The notes: a model not told the origin generated them from the sequence alone. Counted from the stretch's first letter, positions 1 to 6,425 are shown. The stretch is DNA of 7,756 bases from Thiotrichales bacterium HSG1 (GCA_030378125.1 JAUCGN010000079.1:1-7756), one strand, 5' to 3'. Numbers and translations: made by a program.

Positions 1-2
1 GT

Positions 3-158
3 TGGAAAAGAAACCTAACAAATCGTATTGAACGCTTTAACTGTACCATGAGACAACGAATTTCACGTCTGGTTCGGAAAACTTTTTCCAAAAAGCTTTC
101 AAATCATGTTGGAGCTATTTGGTACTTCATTCATCACTATAATGCTAATATTGTTTAA
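3..158 (+). CDS. IS1-family transposase, C-terminal fragment (cut by left edge)
   Basis: Reading frame 3 is open from the window edge to TAA at 156-158 and gives 51 residues. It contains RIERFNCTMRQRISRLVRKT followed by AIWYFIHHYN. This is the C-terminal block of IS1-family DDE transposases, which cut and join the element's ends. I recall relatives having a slightly longer KT-LSFSKK stretch where this copy has KTFSKK, so a small in-frame deletion is possible but unproven. There is no start here because the gene begins left of the window. Whether the copy is intact or a remnant cannot be told. The family call rests on recognised motifs, not a search. Confidence 0.7.
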   Translation, partial: WKRNLTNRIERFNCTMRQRISRLVRKTFSKKLSNHVGAIWYFIHHYNANIV

Positions 159-169
159 TTTTATACTAA

Positions 170-191
170 CACTACTTTGTTCAGGACTACC
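170..191 (+). repeat. Probable right terminal inverted repeat of the IS1-family element
   Basis: The 22 bases end in CAGGACTACC at 191. On the minus strand they begin GGTAGTCCTG, resembling the IS1 terminus. The sequence sits just after the transposase stop, where the right repeat is expected. The left partner lies outside the window. Confidence 0.45.
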
Positions 192-250
192 CAAAATTTC
201 AAGAAATGCCGCTTCGCTTAACTATTTCTTCAAATTTAAGAACTCTCACC

Positions 251-302
251 TAGTCGTGGACTACTCAACCTCGGCTTCGCCTCTCCATGTCTCGCAGCGA
301 GA
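251..302. repeat. Run of short perfect hairpins
   Basis: Three hairpins follow one another. TAGTC-GTG-GACTA is at 251-263, GGC-TTC-GCC at 273-281 and TCTCG-CAG-CGAGA at 290-302. All have three-base loops. The surrounding bases are locally richer in GC than the flanks. Function is unknown; a dispersed palindromic repeat is one possibility. Confidence 0.45.
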
Positions 303-476
303 ACTATCCAATTTATTCATATATTTTCATGAATTCTGTTAATTAGCCTTGAAAAGTTGATTTATGTCATTAAAATATGTTATTCGTTAACCAAATTTTA
401 TTGCCAAAAAGTTACAAATATAGGGATTCCCAATAATGAACGATTAATTGTTAAATTCAAAACAAATAGCAATCGG

Positions 477-505
477 TTGTTTGGTATTGTTGTAATCTAT
501 ACAAT
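477..505 (+). promoter_or_regulatory. Possible sigma-70 promoter of the peroxiredoxin gene
   Basis: TACAAT at 500-505 matches the -10 consensus at five of six positions. TTGTTT at 477-482 is a weak -35 at a 17-nt spacing. This would give a leader of roughly 58 nt before the ATG at 570. The DNA is AT-rich, so chance matches are common and the call is tentative. Confidence 0.3.
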
Positions 506-569
506 TTAGGTAACTACCATAGGATGATGGTGATAAAATTTAATATTTAATTTAACAGAGGATATTTTA

Positions 570-1175
570 ATGGGTGTATTAGTTGGACGTGAAGCTCCAG
601 ATTTTACTGCTTCAGCAGTTTTAGGTAACGGTGATATTATTGCCGATTTTAACTTCAAAAATACGGTTAAAGATAAGTATGCAGTAGTATTTTTCTATCC
701 ATTAGATTTTACCTTTGTTTGTCCAACTGAGTTAATTGCTTTCGATAAACGCTTAGCAGCATTCAAAGAACGTAATGTTGAAGTTATAGGTGTTTCCGTA
801 GATTCACAATATGTTCATAATGCATGGCGGAACACTCCAGTTGAACAAGGTGGAATTGGAGCGGTTGGTTATACTTTAGTGGCCGATTTAACTCACGCTG
901 TGGCTAAAGCCTATGATGTAGAGACACCTAATGGTGCTGTAGCTTTTCGTGGTTCATTCTTGATTGATAAACAAGGTGTGGTGCGTCATCAAACAGTCAA
1001 TGATTTAGGTTTAGGACGTAATATAGATGAAATGTTGCGTATGATTGATGCTTTGCAATTTAACGAAGAACATGGAGAAGTTTGTCCAGCAGGTTGGAAT
1101 AAAGGTGAATCTGGTATGGAAGGCTCACCGAAAGGAGTTGCTGATTATTTGAGCAAGCATTCTCAGAAATTGTAA
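570..1175 (+). CDS. Typical 2-Cys peroxiredoxin (AhpC/Prx1 family)
   Basis: This is a cytoplasmic thiol peroxidase that reduces hydrogen peroxide and organic hydroperoxides, and is recycled by thioredoxin or an AhpF-type reductase (family knowledge). The 201 residues show the active-site pattern PLDFTFVCPTE with Pro44, Thr48 and peroxidatic Cys51. Arg127 lies in FRGSFLID, and the resolving Cys172 lies in EVCPAGW. Two cysteines this far apart mark the typical, dimer-forming 2-Cys class. GGIG at 94-97 lies where the GGLG loop sits, and Tyr193-Leu194 replaces the YF motif of eukaryotic hyperoxidation-sensitive enzymes. The start is supported by AGAGGA at 557-562, seven bases before ATG. The gene stands alone, with an IS end upstream and a convergent amtB downstream. 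No reductase gene is in the window. The enzyme class is secure; its physiological reductant is not known. Confidence 0.95.
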   Translation: MGVLVGREAPDFTASAVLGNGDIIADFNFKNTVKDKYAVVFFYPLDFTFVCPTELIAFDKRLAAFKERNVEVIGVSVDSQYVHNAWRNTPVEQGGIGAVGYTLVADLTHAVAKAYDVETPNGAVAFRGSFLIDKQGVVRHQTVNDLGLGRNIDEMLRMIDALQFNEEHGEVCPAGWNKGESGMEGSPKGVADYLSKHSQKL

Positions 1176-1188
1176 GTTATCTTTATTT

Positions 1189-1260
1189 CCCACATTTGGC
1201 ATCTTACCGTAGGGGCAATCCTTTATGGTTGCCCTTAATAACAGTGATGTTTGATGTGGG
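1189..1260. repeat. Composite inverted repeat downstream of the peroxiredoxin gene; possible terminator
   Basis: The outer arms CCCACAT (1189-1195) and ATGTGGG (1254-1260) pair perfectly. After a 4 x 4 internal loop, CATC (1200-1203) pairs with GATG (1246-1249). Inside is a hairpin: 1211-1220 pairs with 1227-1236 over ten positions, two of them G-T, around the loop CTTTAT. The element begins 13 nt after the stop codon, so it could end peroxiredoxin transcription, though no strong T-run follows. The inner sequence GTAGGGGCAAT...TTGCCC resembles dispersed palindromes I recall from cyanobacterial and sulfur-bacterial intergenic regions. Confidence 0.6.
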
Positions 1261-1280
1261 GATATATTATAAATGGGGAT

Positions 1281-1369
1281 TAAGCACTAAAGCATAAATT
1301 ATCGAATATTTTTAAAATATAACCATTTGTTCTTTAATTAATTTTCAAAAAGTTATGCTTCAGTACTTA
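1281..1369 (-). repeat. 17-bp imperfect inverted repeat directly after the amtB stop
   Basis: TAAGCACTAAAGCATAA (1281-1297) faces TTATGCTTCAGTACTTA (1353-1369), with 15 of 17 positions complementary and 55 nt between. Read as minus-strand RNA, the two mismatches become G-U pairs, so the amtB transcript could form the whole 17-bp stem. On the plus strand they would be C-A mismatches. The right arm ends one base from the amtB stop at 1371-1373. It may end or stabilise the amtB mRNA, but there is no T-run beyond it. Confidence 0.55.
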
Positions 1370-1370
1370 C

Positions 1371-2651
1371 CTAAATTATATATCCACGTTCTTCATGGAG
1401 AGCAATATCCAATCCTTCAGTTTCTTGTTCTTCAGTAACTCGTAAGCCAATAGTTAAATCAATAAGTTTAAGGATAATAAAACTAACCACTACAGTGAAA
1501 GCAATAGTTACAACGACCCCAATAATTTGAGCTATAACTTGGTCACTCATAGTCACATTGCCATCACCAAAACCAGTACCACCTAAACTAACAGCAGCGA
1601 ATATTCCAGTCAAAATAGCACCTATAATTCCACCTACTGCATGAACTCCAAATACATCTAAGGAATCATCATAATCAAAGATATATTTAACTTTAGTCGC
1701 AGATAAGAAACATAAGCCCCCAGTTATCAAGCCGATTGCCATCGCACCCATTGGGCCAACTGAACCAGAAGCTGGAGTTATAGCAACCAAACCAGCAACA
1801 GCCCCAGAAGCAATACCTAACATACTTGGTTTACCATGTGACATCCATTCACTGAACATCCAAGCTAATGCTGCGGTTGCAGTGGCAATTTGAGTGACCG
1901 CCATCGCCATACCAGCAGTGCTATTAGCAGCTAACTCACTACCAGCATTGAAACCGAACCAACCTACCCATAACATGGAAGCCCCAATCATAGTCAAGGT
2001 TAAATTATGAGGAGGCATAGCAACTCGTGGATAACCTTTTCGCTTGCCTAACATAATGGCAGCCACTAAACCAGCAACCCCAGCATTTATATGTACTACC
2101 GTACCACCAGCAAAGTCTAATATTCCATAGTTGTCTAGCCAACCTCCACCCCACACCCAATGACAAATTGGAGCGTAAACAAAAGTTGCCCATAAAGTCA
2201 TAAATATCAACATAGCTGAAAACTTCATCCGTTCAGCAAATGCACCTACTATTAGGGCGGGAGTGATAATTAAAAAAGTCATTTGAAAGGTCAGGAATAC
2301 GGTTTCTGGGATAGTCCCGTGTAATGAATCAACTCCCACTCCAGCCAAAAATACTTTATCTAATCCACCGATAACAGCATTCATGGAGCCACCATCGGTA
2401 AATGCTAAACTGTATATATATAACACCCAAAGTATAGTCATTAAAGAAGTGATAGCAAAACATTGCATTAACACTGATAGGACATTTTTACTGCGTACCA
2501 TACCAGCGTAAAACAAAGATAAACCTGGAATGGTCATAAACAACACTAATGCCGTTGCAGTCAACATCCATGCGGTATCACCTGAACTTAAAGAGCTTTC
2601 TGCAAAAGATACTGAAGGAAAGAGTACTAATAAGTATAAGAATTTTATCAT
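1371..2651 (-). CDS. amtB: Ammonium transporter of the Amt/Mep/Rh family
   Basis: This inner-membrane trimeric channel takes up ammonium. The 426 residues match the usual length (E. coli AmtB precursor 428). Residues 1-17 look like a cleavable signal peptide ending SFA, as in E. coli AmtB, followed by about eleven hydrophobic segments. The family signature DFAGGTVVHINAG begins at Asp179 and includes the first pore histidine, His187; the second, His337, lies in DVFGVHAVGG. By spacing to E. coli AmtB, the phenylalanine gate is Phe126 and Phe234, and the recruitment site includes Trp167 and Ser238. All key residues are present, so it should be functional. GAGG lies eight bases before the ATG, and glnK ends 12 nt upstream, so the two genes are almost certainly cotranscribed and probably induced by nitrogen limitation. 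The C-terminal tail is the cytoplasmic part that contacts GlnK. Confidence 0.97.
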   Translation of the reverse strand: MIKFLYLLVLFPSVSFAESSLSSGDTAWMLTATALVLFMTIPGLSLFYAGMVRSKNVLSVLMQCFAITSLMTILWVLYIYSLAFTDGGSMNAVIGGLDKVFLAGVGVDSLHGTIPETVFLTFQMTFLIITPALIVGAFAERMKFSAMLIFMTLWATFVYAPICHWVWGGGWLDNYGILDFAGGTVVHINAGVAGLVAAIMLGKRKGYPRVAMPPHNLTLTMIGASMLWVGWFGFNAGSELAANSTAGMAMAVTQIATATAALAWMFSEWMSHGKPSMLGIASGAVAGLVAITPASGSVGPMGAMAIGLITGGLCFLSATKVKYIFDYDDSLDVFGVHAVGGIIGAILTGIFAAVSLGGTGFGDGNVTMSDQVIAQIIGVVVTIAFTVVVSFIILKLIDLTIGLRVTEEQETEGLDIALHEERGYII

Positions 2652-2663
2652 GTAAACAACCTC

Positions 2664-3041
<378 letters not shown>

Positions 3042-3043
3042 TC

Positions 3044-3058
3044 ACAATGCTTTAGCCA
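3044..3058 (-). promoter_or_regulatory. Candidate sigma-54-like promoter of glnK-amtB
   Basis: The minus strand reads TGGCTAAAGCATTGT. Compared with TGGCAC-N5-TTGC, the -24 TGGC and the TTG of the -12 box sit at the right spacing, but the -12 GC is GT and the -24 AC is TA. Transcription would start about 30 nt before the glnK ATG, a sensible distance. glnK-amtB operons are commonly driven by sigma-54 and NtrC, but I see no clear NtrC sites upstream. The same bases could be part of a sigma-70 promoter. Confidence 0.28.
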
Positions 3059-3213
3059 ATGAAAGATTCGTTTTAAGTACTATTTTTTATGATCTCTTCC
3101 GAGTTACATATTGGATAATTCATTATTTAGGACTATCAAAATATATACATAGATAGAGTACATCTTTCTGTTGGTGGATGACTCATGTTATAATATTATT
3201 GCAAATGCATAAG

Positions 3214-5004
3214 TTATACATTATCAACCTTTGGTACTTGACGAGTTTTTAAATGTAATTCTTTTAACTGAGCTTGACTAGCTTCCGAAGGAGCAGAAGT
3301 TAGTAGACAACTAGCTGTTTGAGTTTTTGGAAAAGCAATAACATCTCGAATTGAACCAGCACCACACATCAGCATTACCAAACGATCCATGCCGAAGGCA
3401 ATTCCACCATGAGGAGGACAGCCATATTTTAATGCTTCTAACAGAAAGCCAAATTTTTCCTGAGCTTCTTCTTCTTCAATACCTAATGCTTTAAAGACCG
3501 CAGACTGCATACCCTGATTGTGGATACGGATAGAACCACCACCAATTTCATTACCATTTAACACCATATCGTAAGCTCGAGACAAACAAGTTTTCGGATT
3601 TGCTGTCAAATCTTCTGGTTTGGTAACATTTGGGGCAGTAAAAGGATGATGGAGAGCAGTTAGACTCTTTTCCTTTTCATCCCAGTCAAACATAGGATAA
3701 TCCACTACCCACAAAGGTTTCCAACCAGTTTCAATTAAATCTAAATCTTCACCCAGTTTTATTCGTAATGCCCCCAAAGCTTCATTAACAATTTTAGCAT
3801 CGTCAGCACCAAAGAAAATAATATCTCCAGTCTTGGCTTTAGTCCGTTCTAATAGTTTTTCTATCGCATCATCTGGTAAGAATTTAAGAATTGGTGATTG
3901 TAATCCTTCTCGTCCAGCTGTAATGTCATTGATTTTAATATAAGCTAAACCTTTAGCACCGTAAATTCCCACAAATTTAGTATAATCATCAATTTGCTTA
4001 CGAGTTAACATAGTTGCACCATCAGGTACGCATAATGCAGCTACTCTGCCGTTAGGATCATTAGCCGGTTTAGAAAAAACCTTAAACTCTACTTTCGACA
4101 TAAAGTCATTAACATCAGTTAGTTGTAGAGGAATTCTTAAATCAGGTTTATCACTTCCATAACGCTGCATAGCTTCAGCAAAACTCATAACTGGAAATGG
4201 TTCAGCCAACTCTTCATTGAGTATTTCTTCAAATAATTGACGTATCATTGTTTCCATTAAATTGCGAATGGTAACTTCATCAATGAATGACATCTCAATA
4301 TCCAATTGAGTAAATTCAGGTTGTCGATCAGCCCGTAAATCCTCATCTCGAAAACAGCGCACAATTTGATAATAACGTTCCATACCTGACATCATCAATA
4401 ATTGCTTAAACAACTGTGGTGATTGTGGCAAAGCAAAAAATTCACCCGCATGAGTTCGACTAGGAACTAAATAATCTCTAGCTCCTTCTGGAGTTGCTTT
4501 GGTTAACATTGGAGTTTCAATTTCTAAAAACCCTTGTTCATCCAAAAACTTATGCATAAAACTATTAACTTTAGCCCTTAGTTGTAAACGTTCCTGCATT
4601 TCAGGCCGCCGCAAATCTATATACCTGTATTTTAATCGTTTATCTTCACTAACTTCATGGGCTTCGTCTAAGTGGAATGGAGGAGTTTCTGAAGCATTTA
4701 AAATTTCAATATCTGTTACTATTACTTCAACTTGTCCGGTTGGTAAATCTGGATTAGCAGTATCTTCTGGACGTTGTTGAACTTTGCCTTTAACTCGCAA
4801 TACATATTCATTGCGTACCTGTTCAGCTATGGTAAAAGCTTGTTTTGTCAACGGATCAAATACGATTTGAACGATGCCTTCTCGATCGCGCAAATCAATG
4901 AAAATAATTCCACCATGATCACGGCGATGATTTACCCAACCACATAAGGTAACTTCTTTATTTATAAGTGATTCATTTAAATATCCACAATAGTGGCTAC
5001 GCAT
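3214..5004 (-). CDS. aspS: Aspartyl-tRNA synthetase, bacterial type, probably non-discriminating
   Basis: This class IIb enzyme charges tRNA-Asp with aspartate in the cytoplasm. With the start at 5004 it has 596 residues (E. coli 590) and begins MRSHYCGYL, close to the family's MRTEYCG. The order is: N-terminal OB-fold anticodon domain (about 1-105, with [12 protein letters not shown] and FIDLRDREG); catalytic core with QSPQ at 194-197; motif 2 [16 protein letters not shown] at 218-233; a central GAD insertion; and motif 3 GIAFGMDRL at 534-542. The frame is open 31 residues further upstream, overlapping fmdB, but the ATG at 5004 has GGAA six bases before it and the family N-terminus. His30 is the residue linked to non-discriminating AspRS, which also charges tRNA-Asn. 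The second determinant region reads RPED rather than the RPEG I recall from Pseudomonas. The gene follows fmdB-like by 13 nt. Confidence 0.97.
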   Translation of the reverse strand: MRSHYCGYLNESLINKEVTLCGWVNHRRDHGGIIFIDLRDREGIVQIVFDPLTKQAFTIAEQVRNEYVLRVKGKVQQRPEDTANPDLPTGQVEVIVTDIEILNASETPPFHLDEAHEVSEDKRLKYRYIDLRRPEMQERLQLRAKVNSFMHKFLDEQGFLEIETPMLTKATPEGARDYLVPSRTHAGEFFALPQSPQLFKQLLMMSGMERYYQIVRCFRDEDLRADRQPEFTQLDIEMSFIDEVTIRNLMETMIRQLFEEILNEELAEPFPVMSFAEAMQRYGSDKPDLRIPLQLTDVNDFMSKVEFKVFSKPANDPNGRVAALCVPDGATMLTRKQIDDYTKFVGIYGAKGLAYIKINDITAGREGLQSPILKFLPDDAIEKLLERTKAKTGDIIFFGADDAKIVNEALGALRIKLGEDLDLIETGWKPLWVVDYPMFDWDEKEKSLTALHHPFTAPNVTKPEDLTANPKTCLSRAYDMVLNGNEIGGGSIRIHNQGMQSAVFKALGIEEEEAQEKFGFLLEALKYGCPPHGGIAFGMDRLVMLMCGAGSIRDVIAFPKTQTASCLLTSAPSEASQAQLKELHLKTRQVPKVDNV

Positions 5005-5010
5005 ATCTAT

Positions 5011-5014
5011 TTCC
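5011..5014 (-). promoter_or_regulatory. Shine-Dalgarno site that decides the aspS start
   Basis: GGAA on the minus strand lies six bases before the ATG at 5004. An in-frame ATG four codons upstream (5014-5016) has no such site and would start next to the fmdB stop. Family N-termini also favour 5004. Confidence 0.6.
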
Positions 5015-5017
5015 ATG

Positions 5018-5269
5018 TTAGTCAGTAGTACAAGATGGACAACAACCCCCGGTTCCACATGCAGGTGCTGGTGGAGCTTCTGATTTTTTGTCGGCATAAT
5101 CTGTTTTATACCAACCAGAACCTTTCAGATGAAAAGCTGCTGCTGATACTAACTTTTTGAGGCTATCTGCTCCACAGCTTGGGCATTTTACCAATGGTCC
5201 ATCACTCATTTTTTGTATAGTTTCAAATTTATGTTCGCATTCATTGCAAGCATACTCGTAAATAGGCAT
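5018..5269 (-). CDS. FmdB-family zinc-ribbon protein
   Basis: This is a small protein of 83 residues with the family's typical N-terminus, MPIYEYAC. Two CxxC pairs (Cys8/Cys11 and Cys29/Cys32) should bind one zinc ion. A hydrophobic-basic middle ([21 protein letters not shown]) is followed by a Pro/Ala linker and a cysteine-rich tail with Cys71, Cys76, Cys77 and Cys80. The name comes from a putative regulator of formamidase genes. The true role of this widespread family is unclear, and calling it a transcription regulator here would be a guess. The start at 5269 has GGAG six bases upstream. A TTG start at 5281 would include that site and add MEIN, so it is rejected. The gene ends 13 nt before aspS, an arrangement common in gammaproteobacteria, and the two are likely cotranscribed. 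Confidence 0.92.
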   Translation of the reverse strand: MPIYEYACNECEHKFETIQKMSDGPLVKCPSCGADSLKKLVSAAAFHLKGSGWYKTDYADKKSEAPPAPACGTGGCCPSCTTD

Positions 5270-5275
5270 ATTTAT

Positions 5276-5279
5276 CTCC
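5276..5279 (-). promoter_or_regulatory. Shine-Dalgarno site that decides the fmdB-like start
   Basis: GGAG on the minus strand lies six bases before the ATG at 5269. The upstream in-frame TTG at 5279-5281 overlaps it and cannot use it. Confidence 0.7.
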
Positions 5280-5308
5280 AATTGTTTAATTTGTAATTTC
5301 AGTAAATA

Positions 5309-5324
5309 TCAAGATAAATCTTGA
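5309..5324. promoter_or_regulatory. Perfect 7-bp dyad upstream of fmdB-aspS; operator candidate
   Basis: TCAAGATAAATCTTGA has seven-base arms around an AA centre. It lies 40 nt upstream of the fmdB-like ATG, where an operator would be expected. A further TCAAGA half-site occurs at 5375-5380. I cannot assign it to a known regulator; the two-base centre makes an RNA hairpin unlikely, so protein binding is the better guess. Confidence 0.35.
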
Positions 5325-5380
5325 ACTCCAAGTGTCATAATTGTAAGTGATTAATCTTAAATTAGTGACAGTTAATCAAG

Positions 5381-5424
5381 AATTTGGGAACTAGTTTGGA
5401 CTAGCATAACCCAAATTATTTTTT
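5381..5424 (+). terminator. Nested hairpin with T-run, terminator-like on the plus strand
   Basis: AATTTGGG (5381-5388) pairs perfectly with CCCAAATT (5410-5417). Within it CTAGT (5391-5395) pairs with ACTAG (5400-5404) around a TTGG loop. One A and six Ts (5418-5424) follow, giving the look of a factor-independent terminator for plus-strand transcription. No plus-strand gene precedes it. On the minus strand it lies between ubiA and fmdB-like but has no T-run there. Confidence 0.4.
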
Positions 5425-5462
5425 AAATTCATCCAAAATAAATATCTTCACTAGTCACCTAA

Positions 5463-5549
5463 TTGTTTCGGGAATGGAGCGAAATAGATTTTCCTAAACC
5501 TTAATGTGTTACTTGATTTTCGGGAAATCGTACCTCATTCTCGAAACAA
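5463..5549 (+). repeat. Long nested inverted repeat beyond the ubiA 3' end
   Basis: The arms GTTTCGGGAATG (5465-5476) and CATTCTCGAAAC (5536-5547) pair over 12 positions with one G-T. Two more T-A pairs extend the stem outward and one G-T extends it inward. Inside, GATTTTCC (5487-5494) pairs with GGGAAATC (5522-5529), with one G-T. All three wobbles are G-U in plus-strand RNA but C-A mismatches in minus-strand RNA. The element starts 25 nt beyond the ubiA stop. Confidence 0.5.
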
Positions 5550-5573
5550 CTAATTTCAACATTAGCGAAGGTA

Positions 5574-6425
5574 TTAAAAATAATAGTGAGTAACTAATCC
5601 AAGGAAAATAATTGCACCAAACCAATGATTATTCAAAAAAGCCTGTAAACATTTGCTAGGTTTACGATCCTTAATTAGCCACTGTTGGTAGAGTACTAAG
5701 ACAAAGCCAGCTAATAAGCTTAAATTATATAAATTACTAAATTCAAGCTGTTGTCCTATCCAAAATAGGATTAATAATACTCCGATATGCAAGTTAGCAA
5801 TAATAATTTTGTCAGCATTTCCAAACAAAATAGCAGTTGATTTAACTCCTATTAGTAAATCATCTTCACGATCTACCATCGCATACAAAGTATCATAAGC
5901 CACTGTCCATAATAAATTAGCTGCAAATAACCACCATGCCAGTATAGGAATTGTACCAGTTTGGGCCGCAAATGCCATTGGAATTGACCAACTAAAAGCT
6001 ATGCCTAAGTAGGCCTGTGGCAAATGGGTGTAACGTTTCATAAATGGGTAAGTTATGGCCAAAAATACTGCTACTATGGATAGCATGACCGTCAAAAAAT
6101 TCATTAATAAAACTAGACCAAATGCCAATAGACATAATATGACAAACAATGTCAGAGCCTCAAACTCAGTGACCCGTTTAGTTGCTAGTGGTCTATCATT
6201 AGTGCGGTGTACATGAGGATCAATGTTGCGATCTGCATAGTCATTAATAACACATCCAGCAGAACGCATTAATATGACTTCTAAAACAAATACGATGGTT
6301 ATCAATACATTAGGATAACCGTTGCCGGCAATCCACAATCCCCATAAGGTAGGCCACAATAACAGATAAATTCCAATGGGGCGGTCCAACCGCATTAATA
6401 AAATATATTGATAAAATTGATTCAT
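5574..6425 (-). CDS. ubiA: 4-hydroxybenzoate polyprenyltransferase
   Basis: This inner-membrane prenyltransferase attaches the polyprenyl chain to 4-hydroxybenzoate, the first membrane-bound step of ubiquinone synthesis. The 283 residues are close to the usual 285-290. The N-terminus MRLDRPIGIYLLLWPTLWGL is characteristic. The first Asp-rich motif, NDYADRNID (61-69), and the second, YDTLYAMVDREDD (177-189), bind magnesium and the prenyl diphosphate, and both are intact. About eight to nine hydrophobic segments surround them. The start at 6425 has a weak GGA about seven bases upstream, and the N-terminus fits the family. No chorismate lyase gene (ubiC), its frequent partner, is next to it. It stands alone on the minus strand and is divergent from the OpgB-like gene 129 nt away. 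Menaquinone- or haem-type UbiA relatives fit less well because of the LDRPIG start and the DREDD motif. Confidence 0.95.
   Translation of the reverse strand: MNQFYQYILLMRLDRPIGIYLLLWPTLWGLWIAGNGYPNVLITIVFVLEVILMRSAGCVINDYADRNIDPHVHRTNDRPLATKRVTEFEALTLFVILCLLAFGLVLLMNFLTVMLSIVAVFLAITYPFMKRYTHLPQAYLGIAFSWSIPMAFAAQTGTIPILAWWLFAANLLWTVAYDTLYAMVDREDDLLIGVKSTAILFGNADKIIIANLHIGVLLILFWIGQQLEFSNLYNLSLLAGFVLVLYQQWLIKDRKPSKCLQAFLNNHWFGAIIFLGLVTHYYF

Larger units (their letters stand above)
1..191 (+). mobile_element. 3' end of an IS1-family insertion sequence (left part outside window)
   Basis: The stretch holds the C-terminal coding part of an IS1-type transposase (stop at 156-158), then about 33 nt leading to a probable right end at position 191. 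Read on the minus strand, the end starts GGTAGTCCTGAACAAAG. My recollection of the IS1 terminus, GGTGATGCTG, matches it at 7 of its first 10 positions, and a short gap between transposase stop and element end is normal for IS1. The left end is not in the window, so neither a matching left repeat nor a target duplication can be checked. The exact boundary is inferred. Confidence 0.6.
192..569. other. Gene-free stretch: small-hairpin cluster, then peroxiredoxin upstream region
   Basis: No convincing gene is seen in these 378 nt. The left third (about 194-302) holds several short perfect inverted repeats with 2-4 nt centres: ATTTC/GAAAT, TAGTC/GACTA, GGC/GCC and TCTCG/CGAGA. The right part is AT-rich and holds the promoter and leader of the peroxiredoxin gene. 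It includes a small palindrome, GGGATTCCC, at 423-431, and a 5-bp stem ACCAT/ATGGT at 516-531 in the expected leader. Neither matches a known operator that I can name, and I found no clear OxyR-type site. The longest reading frame across this stretch starts inside the IS element and shows no family features. Confidence 0.6.
5270..5573. other. Gene-free stretch between ubiA and the fmdB-like gene
   Basis: About 300 nt hold no reading frame of interest. They contain three structured pieces: a perfect palindrome close to the fmdB-like start (5309-5324), a nested hairpin followed by a T-run on the plus strand (5381-5424), and a long inverted repeat just beyond the ubiA stop (5463-5549). The fmdB-like promoter must lie here, but no -35/-10 pair stands out from the AT-rich background. 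Confidence 0.6.

Noticed and set aside
216..269. Possible integron attC-like core sites (GCTTAAC, ACTCAAC)
   Set aside because: Matching partner core sites (GTTRRRY) at the other end of a folded site are not found; the short degenerate core matches by chance.
106..342. 78-residue plus-strand reading frame
   Set aside because: It starts inside the IS1 transposase in another frame, runs across the element end and through the hairpin cluster, and has no family features or Shine-Dalgarno site.
343..569. OxyR-type site upstream of the peroxiredoxin gene
   Set aside because: Scattered ATAG and CTAT tetramers are present, but not in the regular four-element spacing of an OxyR site.
2005..2193. Minus-strand reading frame within amtB
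   Set aside because: It overlaps a clear amtB in another frame and its translation has no recognisable features; it is a shadow.
3265..3271. TAACTGA heptamer, known as tandem repeats in some Beggiatoa
   Set aside because: Here it occurs only as scattered single copies, including minus-strand copies at 2907-2913 and 6453-6459. Most are inside coding sequence and none is in tandem, which is expected by chance.
4499..4780. Plus-strand reading frame opposite aspS
   Set aside because: It is antisense to conserved AspRS catalytic-domain coding sequence; a shadow.
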